64,000 nt of DNA from Psococerastis gibbosa (taxonomy: Eukaryota > Arthropoda > Insecta > Psocodea > Psocidae), in contig OZ020488.1 in assembly GCA_963971405.1 (NCBI GenBank), positions 25,191,089-25,255,088 of the forward strand. Reading direction: 5' to 3'. Position 1 is the first letter of the stretch; each line of letters opens with the position of its first letter. This document shows positions 11,557-22,909 of this stretch, one piece after another. The notes below the pieces were generated by a model. The model searched no databases. It had not been told where the DNA came from and saw nothing but the letters and a program-made list of their open reading frames with translations. A program made the translations under genes and the position numbers.

Positions 11557-12524
11557 CTCTTTTTTTGCCTTTTGGACGGACTCTCCGAAGACGCTGTTTA
11601 TGCTGCGACAGGTACTGTGGTAGGAGATTGGGTGGGTTGGTTGCTCCATGGTACATCCCTGTTTACTCTTAGTAGAGACCTTTTTGGCATTGAAAAAGTA
11701 CCCGATGAAAAGAGAACCAATCTTTGATGCTCAATCGGTTCTGGAGGGGTAAGAGGTTGTTGGATTGTCGCCTGATTAGACTACATGCCTGAGTATTCTG
11801 TTGCCATTTCCCGGCACATTTTCAATTGAGCCAATATAGTCATACTGATTAGCAGTTTCCGAATCATGGCATTGCTATGGACGATGTCGCCCACTAGGAA
11901 CATAATACCAGTTAGCTTAGCGGTCGCTTATTTTGAACGCACCCTTGATACCATGTCTGCATAGAGTTTTCCTGCTATGCTATTCTCATTATTTTATTAT
12001 TCAATTCAACATTGTCTAGCTGCGGCATGGCATAAGATCTAGGTAGCTTGCAGAAAGCAACATTACATCACTGTATTTACATTCCTCCTCCGTACATCAC
12101 ATGGTATTGCATTATGTTAGTTATCATCATTTTACATTGTAAACTCTCTGACTATTTGTAATTGAAAGTAAAACCGCCGTTCTCTTTGCGCAGTTGCGCT
12201 TATGCGGCCCTGTAAATGTCGGCTCCTTGTCATGGGAAATGGTATTTAGTCAGGGTTCTCCAGCTAGGTTTCGGTCCATTTACGAACGAACAAAAAATTT
12301 GATGATTTTAAAGAGCAAAAAATAAGGGATGGTGAGTTCAGTTGACTTCGGGGTTTTAATTTGTATTATTACTCGAACTTTATTTTTATGCTGGACCAAG
12401 TTATGTATTGTTATCAATCACTTACCTACCGTACGGTAATTGGGAAGAACAATTAATATGTGCCTTTATTAAATATGTGTTACCTGTTTAAAACAAACTC
12501 TGGCAACGACAGGATAGTGTTTTA
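11557..12524. other. No gene seen
   Basis: Unassigned sequence. The first 150 bp retain an open frame running out of the truncated MITE, without family resemblance. Confidence 0.5.
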
Positions 12525-12740
12525 TCGTAAATAAAATAAAATCCTGTGGAGAGGGACACGGTCCCACACTTTGTTAAGTCGAGCTACCATACATTACTGT
12601 ATCAAAGATAAGCAAGTCTGTGCTTGTCTGAGCTTTTCCATTAGAAATTGATAGTTGGCTGATGGTGTGGGACTGTGGGAGGAAATCAGTGAGTGAATCA
12701 GTTTGGCAATGGCTAGAAATTCATTAGGAAACAATGCCAA
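12525..12740 (+). repeat. Repeat I, copy 1
   Basis: About 215 bp similar, in reverse orientation, to 15640-15868. Shared blocks include GGTCCCACAC, GTTAAGTCGAGCTA, TCTGAGCTTT and GTGYGGGACTGTGG. Neither copy has a poly-A tail, clear inverted ends or coding capacity. It is probably an old interspersed repeat. Confidence 0.65.
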
Positions 12741-12850
12741 TAATATCCGAAAACTGTTGGCAGGCAAGGTTCAATGAGCCACACTACAAGTAAGCCTAAG
12801 CTTAAGCATAAAAAGCCCAACAATAATAATAACCTAATCTAAATAGAGGA

Positions 12851-12862
12851 GGGGGGGGGGGG
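12851..12862. repeat. G12 run
   Basis: Homopolymer of twelve G within AT-rich DNA, immediately upstream of a LINE fragment. Confidence 0.95.
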
Positions 12863-12888
12863 CATTGATTCTCTCAACGGCCCTGGTC

Positions 12889-13225
12889 TTACTTCAATAG
12901 TTTATCATGGAGAGACCATAACCAACGAAGACGTGCTCCTTAGAATAAAAGAAAAAATATCTAGTATTACCGCCAATTCAATAAGAAGAGCCAAATGTAT
13001 ATGAGGCACATTCTGAGACATGAAGGACTTCTCAAGAATATTATTGAGTGTATGCGGTCGAAGGCACCAATCCACGAGGACGACGAAGGAAGGAGTACCT
13101 GGACAATATCAAGTAGGACCTAGGATGCGACACCTACCTTGCACCTTGGAGAAGGAAATTGTAACATTCGCTGCAAACGAATCCATAGATTGAAACTCCA
13201 GAAGAAGATTTGGGTAAAGCATATG
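12889..13225 (+). pseudogene. LINE reverse transcriptase C-terminal fragment with frameshifts
   Basis: Three successive frames give one recognisable line: ISWRDH and ETITNEDVLLRIKEKI, then MRHILRHEGLLKNIIE, then VEGTNPRGRRRKEYLDNIK with DLGCDTYLAPWRRKL. The order matches the C-terminal third of many invertebrate non-LTR reverse transcriptases (W.DR.TN.EVL.R, GHILRHEGLL.TIIEG, GRPR.EY..QI..D.G). At least two frameshifts and one internal stop show that it is dead. The RT catalytic core is missing, so it is a 5'-truncated insertion. Confidence 0.8.
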
Positions 13226-13918
13226 CCTAATAACACCTTTAGCTGACTAGGCTACATTGTTTTTCATTTTATCATCCTTACAGCATACAATTTCCGTGAC
13301 ATTTCGTTGTTAATCGACATTTTTATTACTTGAATATGACATTTAACGACAAACTAAGCAGTGTCCCTTGCCTATTTTATCACCTTCGAGCCTTGGCGGC
13401 AAATACGTAGGTAATTTGCGGCCTGTTGACTTTTAACCCATTTCCGCATAATTTAAAAATGCGTTTCTGCTATAGACATTTGCATTGTCATGGCTGATTA
13501 GCATTTTCAATATTATTGTAAACAGCTTGCGTTTATTTCTCGTTTAACAATGATAATGTCATGACAGAACACTTCACAAATAGCAATCATTGTTTGAATT
13601 GGTTATTCAAGCGGCAATCATCTTGTCATGTGTGCCTATAGGTACTGTATATGCAACTGGACATTGAATAGTGATCAGTCAATATTATTATGTAATCGCC
13701 CTTCTTTATAACTACAATATTATATTTTTTCAAGGTCAGTGTATTATTCCCTTCTATTGTAATACCGTATAAATAAATAAATAAATTTCTTCTTAGATTA
13801 AGCAATCAATGCATAGTATGCAAGAGTATAAAATATTTCCTCTATAGTCATAGTGTAAAAATAGGGAACACTTAATCTTTAACAGGAAGCTGGCTGTTGA
13901 CATTGCTGGATCAATAAA
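13226..13918. other. No gene seen
   Basis: AT-rich DNA including a short (AAAT)n-like stretch near 13770-13785. Confidence 0.55.
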
Positions 13919-14570
13919 AGTTTTTTTTTGTTTAAAAAAAATGTTGTATGTACGAACAATTCAATGAATGTATCCGATTGTCGATTGACCTCCTCAGTCG
14001 CCTCTGTAGGTTAGTACTAGGGTTGCAAACTTTTTTTTTCTCGAAATAAAGTACAGTACATCTGACTTTTGAGAATGAAAATAAAGAGTACAGTATTTAG
14101 AAAAAGAGTACTTAGTATTTTTTACTGTTAAATGAGTCCTAATCATGCCGAAAATACACTTTAACATTGTATTGTAAATCAGGGCGGTTCGAACTACGAG
14201 CTATTTACTATTTAAAACAATATATGTTTGAGGTTTTCGCAGAATTCTTATTTTTTGAAAACCACTAAAAGCCTCTTCACACTGCAAATCTAAATCTAAA
14301 ATAAATAGCTAATTTCTAATTAAATTTATAAAAACCATAAAAAATATTTTTTTTCTTACATGTTACAGAAAAAAAGTATTTTTGCGTACTCTAAATGACC
14401 TTCAGTTTGTAGAGTACACATGCATGAAAAAGAATACAATACTCTGAAATAGAGTAAGTTGGCAACCCTAGTTAGTACCCGTGTTGAATTGCTACACGTC
14501 TCCGATCGCATGGTGTGTAGAGGCTCGCACTAGAACAAGAAGCAACCTGCTACCACCTGGACACCGAAGC
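13919..14570 (-). mobile_element. SINE2 copy 2, split by a hAT MITE
   Basis: The 3' half (13919-14017, with the A tail seen as a T-rich start) and the 5' half (14479-14570) together match the other SINE2 copies across GACTGAGGAGGTCAATCG and CTTGTTCTAGTGCGAGCCTC. They are separated by the 453-bp element at 14018-14470, which interrupts the block GGTTAGTACCC. The SINE is therefore older than the hAT insertion. Confidence 0.8.
14018..14470. mobile_element. 453-bp hAT MITE with exact 8-bp target duplication
   Basis: The ends TAGGGTTGCAAAC and GTTGGCAACCCTA are inverted repeats; subterminal sequence also mirrors (AAAGTAC and TACTCTGAAATAGAG motifs). GTTAGTAC flanks it on both sides (14010-14017 and 14471-14478), an exact 8-bp duplication of SINE2 sequence. 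TIRs of this form and 8-bp duplications are standard for hAT transposons. No transposase frame is present. Confidence 0.9.
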
Positions 14571-15639
14571 CGTTATTTTGATTTCAATCATCCATTGGTA
14601 GAGCCGTAGAGGACTAATTCATATACACAATATTACAAAGTGTTTTTCATTTTTGTTATAATTTTTCTATGAACTTTATAATTCAGTAAATTGCAGTTTC
14701 TTATCAATTCCCCGGAAAAATTGCTACCCCAAAACAAATCTGTAAAATTCCTCAAACAAATCTTTATAACTTGCAGTAAGTATTAAATGAAATAAAAAAT
14801 ATAAACCAACTTATTTTGGAGTGATCTAGGGGTGCAACGGCCAACGTCTTCTTAAGTAGAAATTTTTTAATCTTGCTACTTAAGCATCTTTGATTGTCCA
14901 GCTGTTGACTACTTGCAGGCCATGGGTAGGGTTTGATTAGATACAGTACATTATATACTGTAGTGCATTATGATTTTTAGCAGTGCTATTTCAACCAGTC
15001 AGCCAGAAGCCTCAGCATGTTAATATTTCAATGGACATACATGCGAACGTCGCGTCGTGATCCCCTCGCCTAAATATGCACGCACTCCCCTCCAAAACAG
15101 GTTCTTTTCATTTATTGTCCTTCCAACTTTCTGTTTCACCACCCGTTTGTCTATGTTTGTACTAGTAGCAGTCTCCGTGTTTGTCCCGCGACCATGCTGA
15201 CTGGTTCGCATCCCTTTCACTACAATAGTATTCGTGAGCGAACGTTGGGGCTAATGACGGGCATGCGGCATTGTATGTAAATACGAGGTGAGTCACTCGG
15301 ACCCACCGCCTTCGTGGTTCGTCCTTCGGCGACATCGCGTTCCCAGGCAGGCCATGGACCCCTGTAGCCCTGCACAACTACTATAGTGCTATGTTTCTTT
15401 CATGTAGCCTAGGTACTAACATAAGTTAAGGCCGTTTGGTTAGGTCAGTTTTTGTTTATTAATCCATACCTTTTGACTTTTATCATAGCATCAACGAAAC
15501 TGCTATACCTAATGATTGATAGGTACAATTTGCAAGGAAATCTACTAGGCATGTCAAGTGGAATTAGTAGAATTGGGCTATTTTTTGTATTAAACGTTTA
15601 TTTTGATACAAACAACTTACTGTACCTAGTATAAATTAT
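14571..15639. other. No gene called; CpG-richer patch
   Basis: AT-rich up to about 15030. The part at about 15040-15370 is richer in GC and CpG than its surroundings and carries minus-strand frames of 66 and 71 codons without recognised domains. It may be part of an old repeat, a promoter region or an unrecognised exon. I cannot decide from sequence alone. Confidence 0.35.
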
Positions 15640-15868
15640 AATGAATGCATCTAATTATCCAAATGGCCTCCATCTAGCCACCTCTGATGTCAACCCACAG
15701 TCCCGCACCAACAGCTAACTATTGTACAAAATTTTTAAATGACAAAGCTCAGAGATGCACATACATCATGCATGCTTACAATTGACATGGAAATAGTTGT
15801 TAGCTCGACTTAACCAAGTGTGGGACCATGTCCCCCTCCGGCCCCTCCCCTAGAATTTTATTTTTTGC
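15640..15868 (-). repeat. Repeat I, copy 2
   Basis: Reverse-orientation partner of 12525-12740, about 3 kb away, with the shared blocks GTGTGGGACC (here plus strand) and TAGCTCGACTTAAC. Its far end (15640-15690) resembles the conserved GAATGCATCYAATTA block of SINE2, so I may include a decayed SINE2 end. Confidence 0.6.
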
Positions 15869-16682
15869 ACTACGTACTTAGGGCTAATTCACAGGGTGAG
15901 GTGCCCCCTTAACATAGTGTTATGAGCACTATTTTACCAACCAGCATGTGACGGGAGAACTTAATTTATAAACCTAGAAAAGGCTTCTTCTGCATTTTCA
16001 GGAGATATCTTCAGTGGTAGCGTCGGCGCAGTGCCGGGCTTGAACTGTGGGGGCCCATGGCCCGGAATATTGTGGGGCTTGTCTAAGTCTAGGGTTGCAA
16101 AATAAGTAGTGAGAGTTGCGATTCTCTTTCTCTGTTACGCTTTTTAGACGAGTCTACCACGCGAAAACTCACGTTTTTCTCCCAAGATCTCAGAACCTAT
16201 TTCGATAAAACTTTTTGAATGTTTTTGTGAAAGAAAAACGTTTCAAAATTATACTAAAAAAATTTAAATGTGTGTTTGTGGGGGATTTTTTTGTGTGGGG
16301 GAGTGCAGCAGCTGTGACTCCATTGCGGTCTAGTAGACCTAGGAGGCCATTGACTACGTTACCCTAAAAAGTGGTGAAATTTGTGCTTTTGTGTCGAACC
16401 GAAACCATGCTCTGTCAATATCTCATTAGCGAATGGAACACTACGGCCCTTCGTTGACAGAAATCAGGTCGCTTAGGTTGGTAAATCGTCCGTTTTCCTT
16501 TGTTTTTCGATGGTGAGAGCTACCGTACAATTGTGGCTCGAAGACCTGTTCACCATGTTAAAAGATGAGCTGTTCTGCTCCCCAACATAACAAGAACTAG
16601 ATTGATAACGACGGCAAGTATGTTACTACTGCCATGTTCTCCTTAATCTGAGTTCGCTTAACTCGTAAAAGTACTACTATAG
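15869..16682. other. No gene seen; one hAT-like end
   Basis: At 16030-16085 the sequence CAGTGCCGGGCTTGAACTGT and a following GGGGGCCC block match the ends of the element at 27675-27954 and the solo end at 44246-44333. No partner end was found nearby. The rest is unassigned. Confidence 0.5.
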
Positions 16683-16925
16683 TTTTTTGTTTGTTTTCCA
16701 ACGCCTACTTTCAGTATTTCTTCTTTTAAGCTACCCTGTCAGCCTGGCGGGGGAGTGAGTCTGTTTATTAACTTGAGGCACCGTATGGGCAGACTCCTTC
16801 ACCTCGGGTAGAAGGGGAGTTGACTGACAGGGTGGACCTCCTGATTATATTGGATTCCGAACCACTTGGGGAACTTAGTAAAGTCACACGATTAATTAGG
16901 GGGTGACCAGGACTCGACACACGCA
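16683..16925 (-). repeat. Repeat G, partial copy
   Basis: Shares CAGCCTGGCGGGG, GCAGACTCCTTC, GACAGGGTGGACCTCCTGAT and TTCCGAACCACTTGGG with copies at 20178-20375, 48909-49225, 61283-61475 and, in part, 35500-35762. No terminal repeats or tail are visible. It begins with TTTGTTTTCCAACGCC at the 3' side of the element orientation. Confidence 0.75.
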
Positions 16926-18854
16926 CTCAGACTCACTAGTATAGTCTCAGTAATTAATTAATTAAATATATAATATAGCCTATGCATTGCTAATTTACGA
17001 TCTAACTTAGTTTCGTCGTTTTGGAGACTTATATAGTTTTGCTACTTTATATAATATTGCTTCTTTATGTAGTTTTGTACAATAGATATATCCTGGAGCT
17101 AGTAATACTATAAGGAAAATTGTCTCCTTACTAACTTTATAATAGTTTTAATAGCCTAAATTACGTCTCCATTAAAAAAATAGTAAAAATAATAATAATT
17201 ATAGCTTTGAAAATTTGAAAAACACTAGGCTACGTAAAGTTGATAAAAAATCTATTTTATTTTATATTCTAACCTCTTTTTTGTTATCTCGTGATCATCC
17301 TTACAAGGCATACAAATAAACGTAAAGAAGTATGAATAGAGACAGACGGAGAGAGGTATTGGCAGTTAATTTAATAGTTATTGGAGAGTGAGACAGAAGT
17401 GACCTCCCTGAAAGCAAACAGACACTAATTGAAGTCTTTACATTAGCAATTAAGTTGAGATGTTTTAGGTTTGGCTACCTACCATCTTACCAAGACCGTA
17501 GCAATTGCATACAAATGAATTTTTCTTTCTTTAAAGTACTTTCACTATTAACCATCATTACTTTCTTACATTTGACCATTCTACGATACCCCCATATTAG
17601 TTTAAGAATAATATTAGTATATACAGTATACCAGTCTTAAAAATTGTAGAGGACAGCGAAAATTGTAGGGACAGCGGCGAATATGTTGCAGGGTTGCATA
17701 TAGATGGACTACGTACAGGGTGATCAGGAGCAGTCGTACCACCCCTTACGCTACGTTATTATGGGGGATATTGAGATCTGGTAAGAAAACGTAAAATTGG
17801 GGTCAAACTTTTCTATCATCCTACATGCTCGTAGCTCTGCATAGACGTACTCAAGGTACCACTTCGGGGAGGAGGGGGGGGGGCATAGGCGGTATCTCGG
17901 AATTTTCGAATGTAAGCATGTGTCCTGTTGAGCATCAAATGAAAGCTCTTTTTAACACCTTTTATTTGACATATCACTTGTGTGCTTGAGGCTTAAGATA
18001 CACTTTAAATAATTTATGGTTACATTTCAAATGCCAACTTGTGTGGCTTTTATGAGATTATAGATTACATCATAAATGAAAGCTAAATTTTAGTACGCGA
18101 CTACCACTACATGCACAGTTCAAACCCTTCAGTGACATTCCAGCCATGATTGTCAATTTTTAAGGATTTAAACTTGACAAGACACTCAAACCAGTTCAAA
18201 ATTCAAAACAATGCCCGAACGAAGCGTTTTTTTTTTTGCCATTTACTTAATATTTAAAACCCTAAAAGTTTTTTTAAATTAATGGTTGAAAAATAAATAA
18301 ATTCTTTGCATTTTACTGTAATTACAGGATATTAACTTGATTATTTGTAGTGTCTCCGGAAGAGTTGAATTTTGGAAATTCGCTCACTCATCTTTTCCTC
18401 GTTCATTGTGTGGTAGAATTTCTTGCAGTATAAAATGATGATTTCAGTTGTATATCTGTGCTCTCTTCTTGAGTGAGGCAAACTTATCAGTTATTAGTGT
18501 AGGCTCTGTTCCGGGTGAATAAAATGTCCATTCATTGATATTTTAATGAGATTAATAGGATATGGAAGCATTTTCCTTTTCTGGAGCCGGCAGCAAACAA
18601 TGGATTATCACTGTGGGATTTATTTGATGACTTTGTCCGAGAACGATTACATTGTTTACTATAAGTACACCCTCCATTCCTTATTGTCACTTCTGATAAA
18701 ATGTAACTTGAGCGTTGTAAATTTATGTACAATACGTTGTAATAAATATTGCTGGTTACTGTGTGCTAAACGAAAGAGAAACCCAATTGAAATCAATAGG
18801 TACCGCGTTTGAATGATAATCGTATCGCATTGTTTGTCCCCAGTACGTTCTACA
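16926..18854. other. No gene seen
   Basis: AT-rich sequence with a G10 run (17874-17883). The frames near 18532-18812 overlap on opposite strands and have no recognised content. Confidence 0.5.
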
Positions 18855-18856
18855 TA

Positions 18857-19078
18857 TCGCTACTTCGGAAGAAAAAGACACAACTCAAAAATTGTCAATT
18901 TCGACGTAATAACGCTAAAATATTGTATATTTGTATATGTATTTTGCTAGAAAAAACGGCGTTAATGTAGTGTACGTTTACTTTCCGCGTGACGGCGAAA
19001 CTGTCAGGTAATTCATTATAAAAAACTTCTGTAAATTGATAGATTTAGAGTTGTGTCCTTTTTCTTCCAAAGTAGCGA
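18857..19078. mobile_element. 222-bp TA-flanked MITE
   Basis: Inverted ends of about 30 bp: TCGCTACTTCGGAAGAAAAA at the left, mirrored by TTTTTCTTCCAAAGTAGCGA at the right. TA lies directly outside both ends, as for Tc1/mariner targets. A and T just beyond also mirror, so the exact boundary could be two bases wider. No coding capacity; family assignment is inferred from TA only. Confidence 0.7.
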
Positions 19079-19080
19079 TA

Positions 19081-19502
19081 TCGTGTTCCTATAAAACATA
19101 ATGAAATGGGAAAATGCTGTATTTATGCGGCGCATGATATCAGTGTGCAATGCTGTGCGATACTACAATAAATACATTTTGCTGTTGATAATCACATCTG
19201 CAGCCGCAGCACGAACAGAAAAAGTTAAAGTACTTCGGGTTTATAGTTATTTGTAGGTTTATTTGACTTATGAACAAAGAGATAAGCTGTTGATTGGATT
19301 GTCAAGTCCCAACAGTCGATGTTTAGTATATAACGATGATCCCCAGTGTTAAAACTTATCTTAGTTAGTGAAATTTAGTTCTGTTCCGTTCAAACCTGGG
19401 AATAATTTATCCTTTATTGATTCTACGGCTTCTAAACTTATTGCCGTACACTTCGGCAATATTGCGTTTTGTAGTCAGACCTTAAAATTTACCATTTAAG
19501 TG
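19081..19502. other. No gene seen
   Basis: Unassigned AT-rich sequence. Confidence 0.5.
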
Positions 19503-19692
19503 TCTTAAAGCTGTAGTCCCCCAGCCCCCCCCCCCCTTGGTTACGGGCCTGGTACCAGTATTCTTTGTACATAAGTGTATATTGATTGACCTTTCTTAAT
19601 GTGCCTTAAGGCTGTAGTCCCCCAGCCCTCTCCCCCTTGGTTACGGGCCTGGTACCAGCATTCTTTATAAGTGTATATTGATTGACCTTTCT
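19503..19692. repeat. Imperfect tandem duplication, about 95-bp unit
   Basis: Copies at 19503-19594 and 19604-19692 share GCTGTAGTCCCCCAGCCC, TTGGTTACGGGCCTGGTACC and ATAAGTGTATATTGATTGAC. The first copy has a C12 run (19525-19536) where the second has a mixed C/T tract. The sequence GGCCCGTAACCAAGGGG on the minus strand looks like a MITE terminus, so a MITE end plus its flank may have been duplicated. Confidence 0.8.
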
Positions 19693-19985
19693 GTCTATTG
19701 CTACAATGCGTATTGAAGGAGCACGTGGCGAGATTGAAATTACCAGGTAAAGGTACCAACGAGTTGCCGATGACCTCGTACCTTGCATTGATTGTCCTCA
19801 CGATAATTAAATTACTGAGGCTGACCGTCAAATAGCCTACCTAATACCTACCGTACGATATCTCATCAAACACTCCCACCTTCATTCATGATCATTATGT
19901 TTCTATTCTATGTTGATTTGTTGAACTGCTCTGCTGTAGAAAGATTTGCTTTTGCACAAAGTGATCTATTTCTCTGGTCGTTTTC
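19693..19985. other. No gene seen
   Basis: Unassigned sequence before the nested SINE3/hAT block. Confidence 0.5.
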
Positions 19986-20017
19986 CAGTCGCTAGTGGAC
20001 TCCAGATTAGTCGAGTT

Positions 20018-20603
20018 CAGGGGTTCCCAAACTGTGGTCCATGGACCACGGGTGGTCCACGGACCAAAGTAAGGAATAAGAAAATAAACCAGCTGAGTTT
20101 ATGAGAATTTCATGTAAAATAAAGTATTAGTAGTTAATAACGACTTATGCCTCATATTTGGGCCCCGACTTGACTGTCCTATGCCAGCCCATAGGACAGT
20201 GGACCTCCTGATTATAGTGGATTCCGAACCACTTGGGAAACACAGTGAAGTCACACGATTAGTTCGGAGGTGACCAGGACAAGTCCTACCATGTTTCCCT
20301 ACCGGCACTGTGCACACGACCAAGTTATCTGCAGCTTTGAACCTGCTCTGGTCCGCTGGATTCAACATGGTATAGCTGCCGGCTAAAATAAAGTAAGTCT
20401 TGGCATTGAACTATAAAACCCAACCGATACCAGTCCTAAACATTTTATCAAATATTAGCACGTAATAAAATTGTAGGAACAAACTACTAGTACTTGATCT
20501 TGGTCCTAGAATTTGACGACTTTCCTGTCACAGGCATGGTGGTCCACGGAAAATCATGAAATAATCTAGTGGTCCACGGACAAAAAAAGGTTGGGAACCC
20601 CTA
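20018..20603. mobile_element. hAT element F, copy 1, carrying a repeat G fragment
   Basis: Ends CAGGGGTTCCCAAACTGTGG and GGTTGGGAACCCCTA are inverted repeats; subterminal GTGGTCCACGGAC occurs near both ends. GTCGAGTT (20010-20017) and GTCCAGTT (20604-20611) match at seven of eight positions, a decayed 8-bp target duplication. At 20178-20375 it contains a piece of repeat G, absent from the 325-bp relative at 26388-26712. No transposase is encoded. Confidence 0.8.
20178..20375 (-). repeat. Repeat G fragment inside the hAT element
   Basis: Shares GTGGACCTCCTGATTATAGT and TTCCGAACCACTTGGG with the 16.7-kb copy. On the minus strand it reads LNPADQSRFKAADNLVVC, which aligns in frame with LNPPERSLLKTAANLVVC in the 35.5-kb copy. 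Carriage by a DNA transposon may have helped spread this fragment. Confidence 0.7.
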
Positions 20604-20886
20604 GTCCAGTTGATAGAGAACTGTACTATGTAACGGAAATTAGAAGTTCGAGACTCAACTAAAGCGAAAAATTCCTGGGTCTGTTCAACTCTAATGGGTA
20701 GCTACTACCCCCCTTGACGGTAGGGAGAAATTTGGTTGCTGGGCATGTTGCTGACCACAAGATACCAAATACAGTAGTGGCGTAGAGAGACGGCCCTCTG
20801 CCAGTCCTCAGACCTTGGCCCTCAATGGGTTGTCGTGCCAAGGCGATTTTTTAGTAGACTACTCCAGGGACAATACCATTAGTCTG

Positions 20887-21066
20887 GACATGTAGAGTAG
20901 TGGTATGCACTTTGACTTTCACCCGAAAGGTTGTTGGTTCGAGTCCCACTCTTGCTACATCTTCTGGCCATGCTTCGGAGGGCATGTAAAACAGGCCTTC
21001 CTAGTTGAGGGTAAGAGAGGGCCTTATAGTCTTAACTCTGCTAGGTTGGCTTCATTATTTATTTAG
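20887..21066 (+). mobile_element. SINE1 copy 1 (tRNA-derived)
   Basis: Head: GACATGTAGAGTAGTGGTA with an A box, then GTTGGTTCGAGTCCCACTC with a canonical B box. Central domain: CCATGCTTCGGAGGGCATGT, which can form a short hairpin (CATGC/GCATG). Tail: CTTCCTAGTTGAG, GAGAGGGC, and CTAGGTTGGCTT before an AT-rich end. Other copies are at 46783-46973 and 62301-62495, with a split one near 42.2-42.5 kb. Transcription would be by RNA polymerase III from the internal boxes. Confidence 0.85.
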
Positions 21067-22901
21067 TGGTAAACTCTTTAAGCCATGTTTCCAGTAAACA
21101 TGCCTATGCCAATGGGATATCATTAAGATTGCCAATGTGGCAACAATATGTAACATAGAATAACTGACGGGCGAGGGTGAAGCCAAGTCCACATATACTA
21201 TTGACATTTAGGCTACCTACGCACTGTAAAGTAAGTACAAACTGTAATTATGTAGGCTATATCGTATTTGAATTTTGGTGTGCAATGTCACTCGAGAGTT
21301 TGCTAAGTTATTTTTTTTTTTTATAAATTCTTATGAGGCTGACCTTTAATTCGCCGATCCCACTCCTAACTGTGTCTACAGGTATGCATATAAATTTGAC
21401 CTATAAAACAATTTAAGACACACTAATGTTAATCACATTAAAAAAAAGCAGGACTTATACTATGTAGTGTTGCCAGAATATGAGTTCCCAGGGAAGCAGG
21501 TTTATTATTTTCACATCCGTTGAATTTCAAGCTGCATAGTATAGTAGTTGTAGAAAGCTGTTGCTACAGTATTTATTCTGGCGAACGTCTCGGCATATCC
21601 TATTCCCATGACAAGAACAAAGCAAGCATCCTTTGTTCTCTGTAACTGTTGAATATTTAGTCAATAGTCAATATTTACTGTACCGACTTTGTGTCACATG
21701 CAACACACGCATTATTATAATGCATCCCGTAGACTTTCCTCTTTTTCTGACAGTCCATGTATCTTGGCTTTGTGGCCAGCACCATGAAAATAGTACGTTA
21801 CTCTCGCGGTACCCAATTATTGCTCAAATTACTGTAGACTACCTACCTAAAAAACTCTTAAATCGCCTTTACTTTGATGTACATGTACATTTACATGTAC
21901 AGTTATTACGATGTACGACATAAAAAAAAGCTGCCGCAAGGGCTGGTGACTGTCTGCACACTTTTGGAATAAGCCTATTACACACTGCCAAGGGTATGCC
22001 CGAATTATAAACTTTTGAGACATGGAAAATTTTAGTGTACAAGTTGCCATTTTTGTGTAGTTAGCTAACTTGAGTACTTGACAGATGGAGAAATAGCTAG
22101 AAATCCTACTGATAGATTGAGACATTCCATTTAGTGCTAGAGATATAATGGAATATTGTAGATGATGGGTTTATTGCAAGTGACATTCTCATTTGTGCGC
22201 GTGTGGGTATTTTAACTTATGTGGTATTACATGACCACTACGCCCTCCCAACTGTGGGGCACATTCTTGTACATCTCCTTCATTGTCTGCTTGAACCATA
22301 TTAAAAAGACATTGGAACACGTATAATAACTAAAGAAGTTGACTTCGTGGCTTTTTTGCAGCAAGTAGTCGTACATTCACACATTGTAGTGTTTATTAGA
22401 ATTAACCTGTTGTATTATATGTTTTTACTGAGGCGGCCTATTGGCCAATAGATATAGCAACTTCTTGATTATTATTGTTTTGGCAACTAAACCTTTCTTG
22501 TGGGAAAACAATATGGGCAGTCTTAATTTTTCCACTACTATCCCCTGAGGGAAGGTACCCTGACCAACATCATTTTGGTCTATTTTTTTTGTCTTAGTCC
22601 TAAGGGATGAAAATATAGCTATAAACGTAATTTATAAAGACTGCATCCTAATGTTTTCTTCACCTCCACCTCCCTCATCCAAATTTCTGTTAGCTACAAA
22701 GAAATTACTGGCATTCCCTACAACTAATAAAATCGTAGAGGACATTTACCAATTGGGGTCATCAAGTGATTTAGAAAATGGCAACCATCCTTTTTCTATC
22801 AAAGCTATTTTTTCCAGTGTTTACCATTATGCCCGGCATGTACGTACACGTTACCTTTACAGCCTTCTTCTGTTGTCTCAAGGAGTCAGTTAGTAGGAAT
22901 C
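21067..22901. other. No gene seen
   Basis: Unassigned AT-rich DNA. Palindromic ACATGTACAT-type words occur at 21880-21900. Overlapping frames at 21633-21923 and 21847-22125 lie on opposite strands and are not called. Confidence 0.5.
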
Positions 22902-22909
22902 TTCTACAA

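Larger units (their letters stand above)
19986..20836 (+). mobile_element. SINE3 copy 1, split by a hAT element
   Basis: The 5' edge (about 19990-20017) and the body (20604-20836) match a second, uninterrupted copy on the minus strand at 45695-45925. The head reads CAGTTGATAGAGAACTG, an A-box-like segment, then GAAGTTCGAGACTC, a B-box-like segment, so it is a tRNA-derived SINE. The body shares GCTGACCACAA and GTCCTCAG with the other copy. The hAT element at 20018-20603 interrupts the head right at the A box. Confidence 0.7.

Noticed and set aside
11425-11727. 100-codon frame
   Set aside because: The first third is composite MITE sequence and the rest has no known domain or splice context.
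15162-15377. 71-codon minus-strand frame in a CpG-richer patch
   Set aside because: No domain and no supporting exon structure. Kept only as a composition note.
20018-20603. An autonomous hAT transposase in the F element
   Set aside because: All F copies are under 600 bp with no frame resembling a hAT catalytic or dimerisation domain.
20887-21066. Functional tRNA genes at the SINE1 heads
   Set aside because: A and B boxes are present, but arms do not fold into a cloverleaf and the sequence continues into a shared SINE body.
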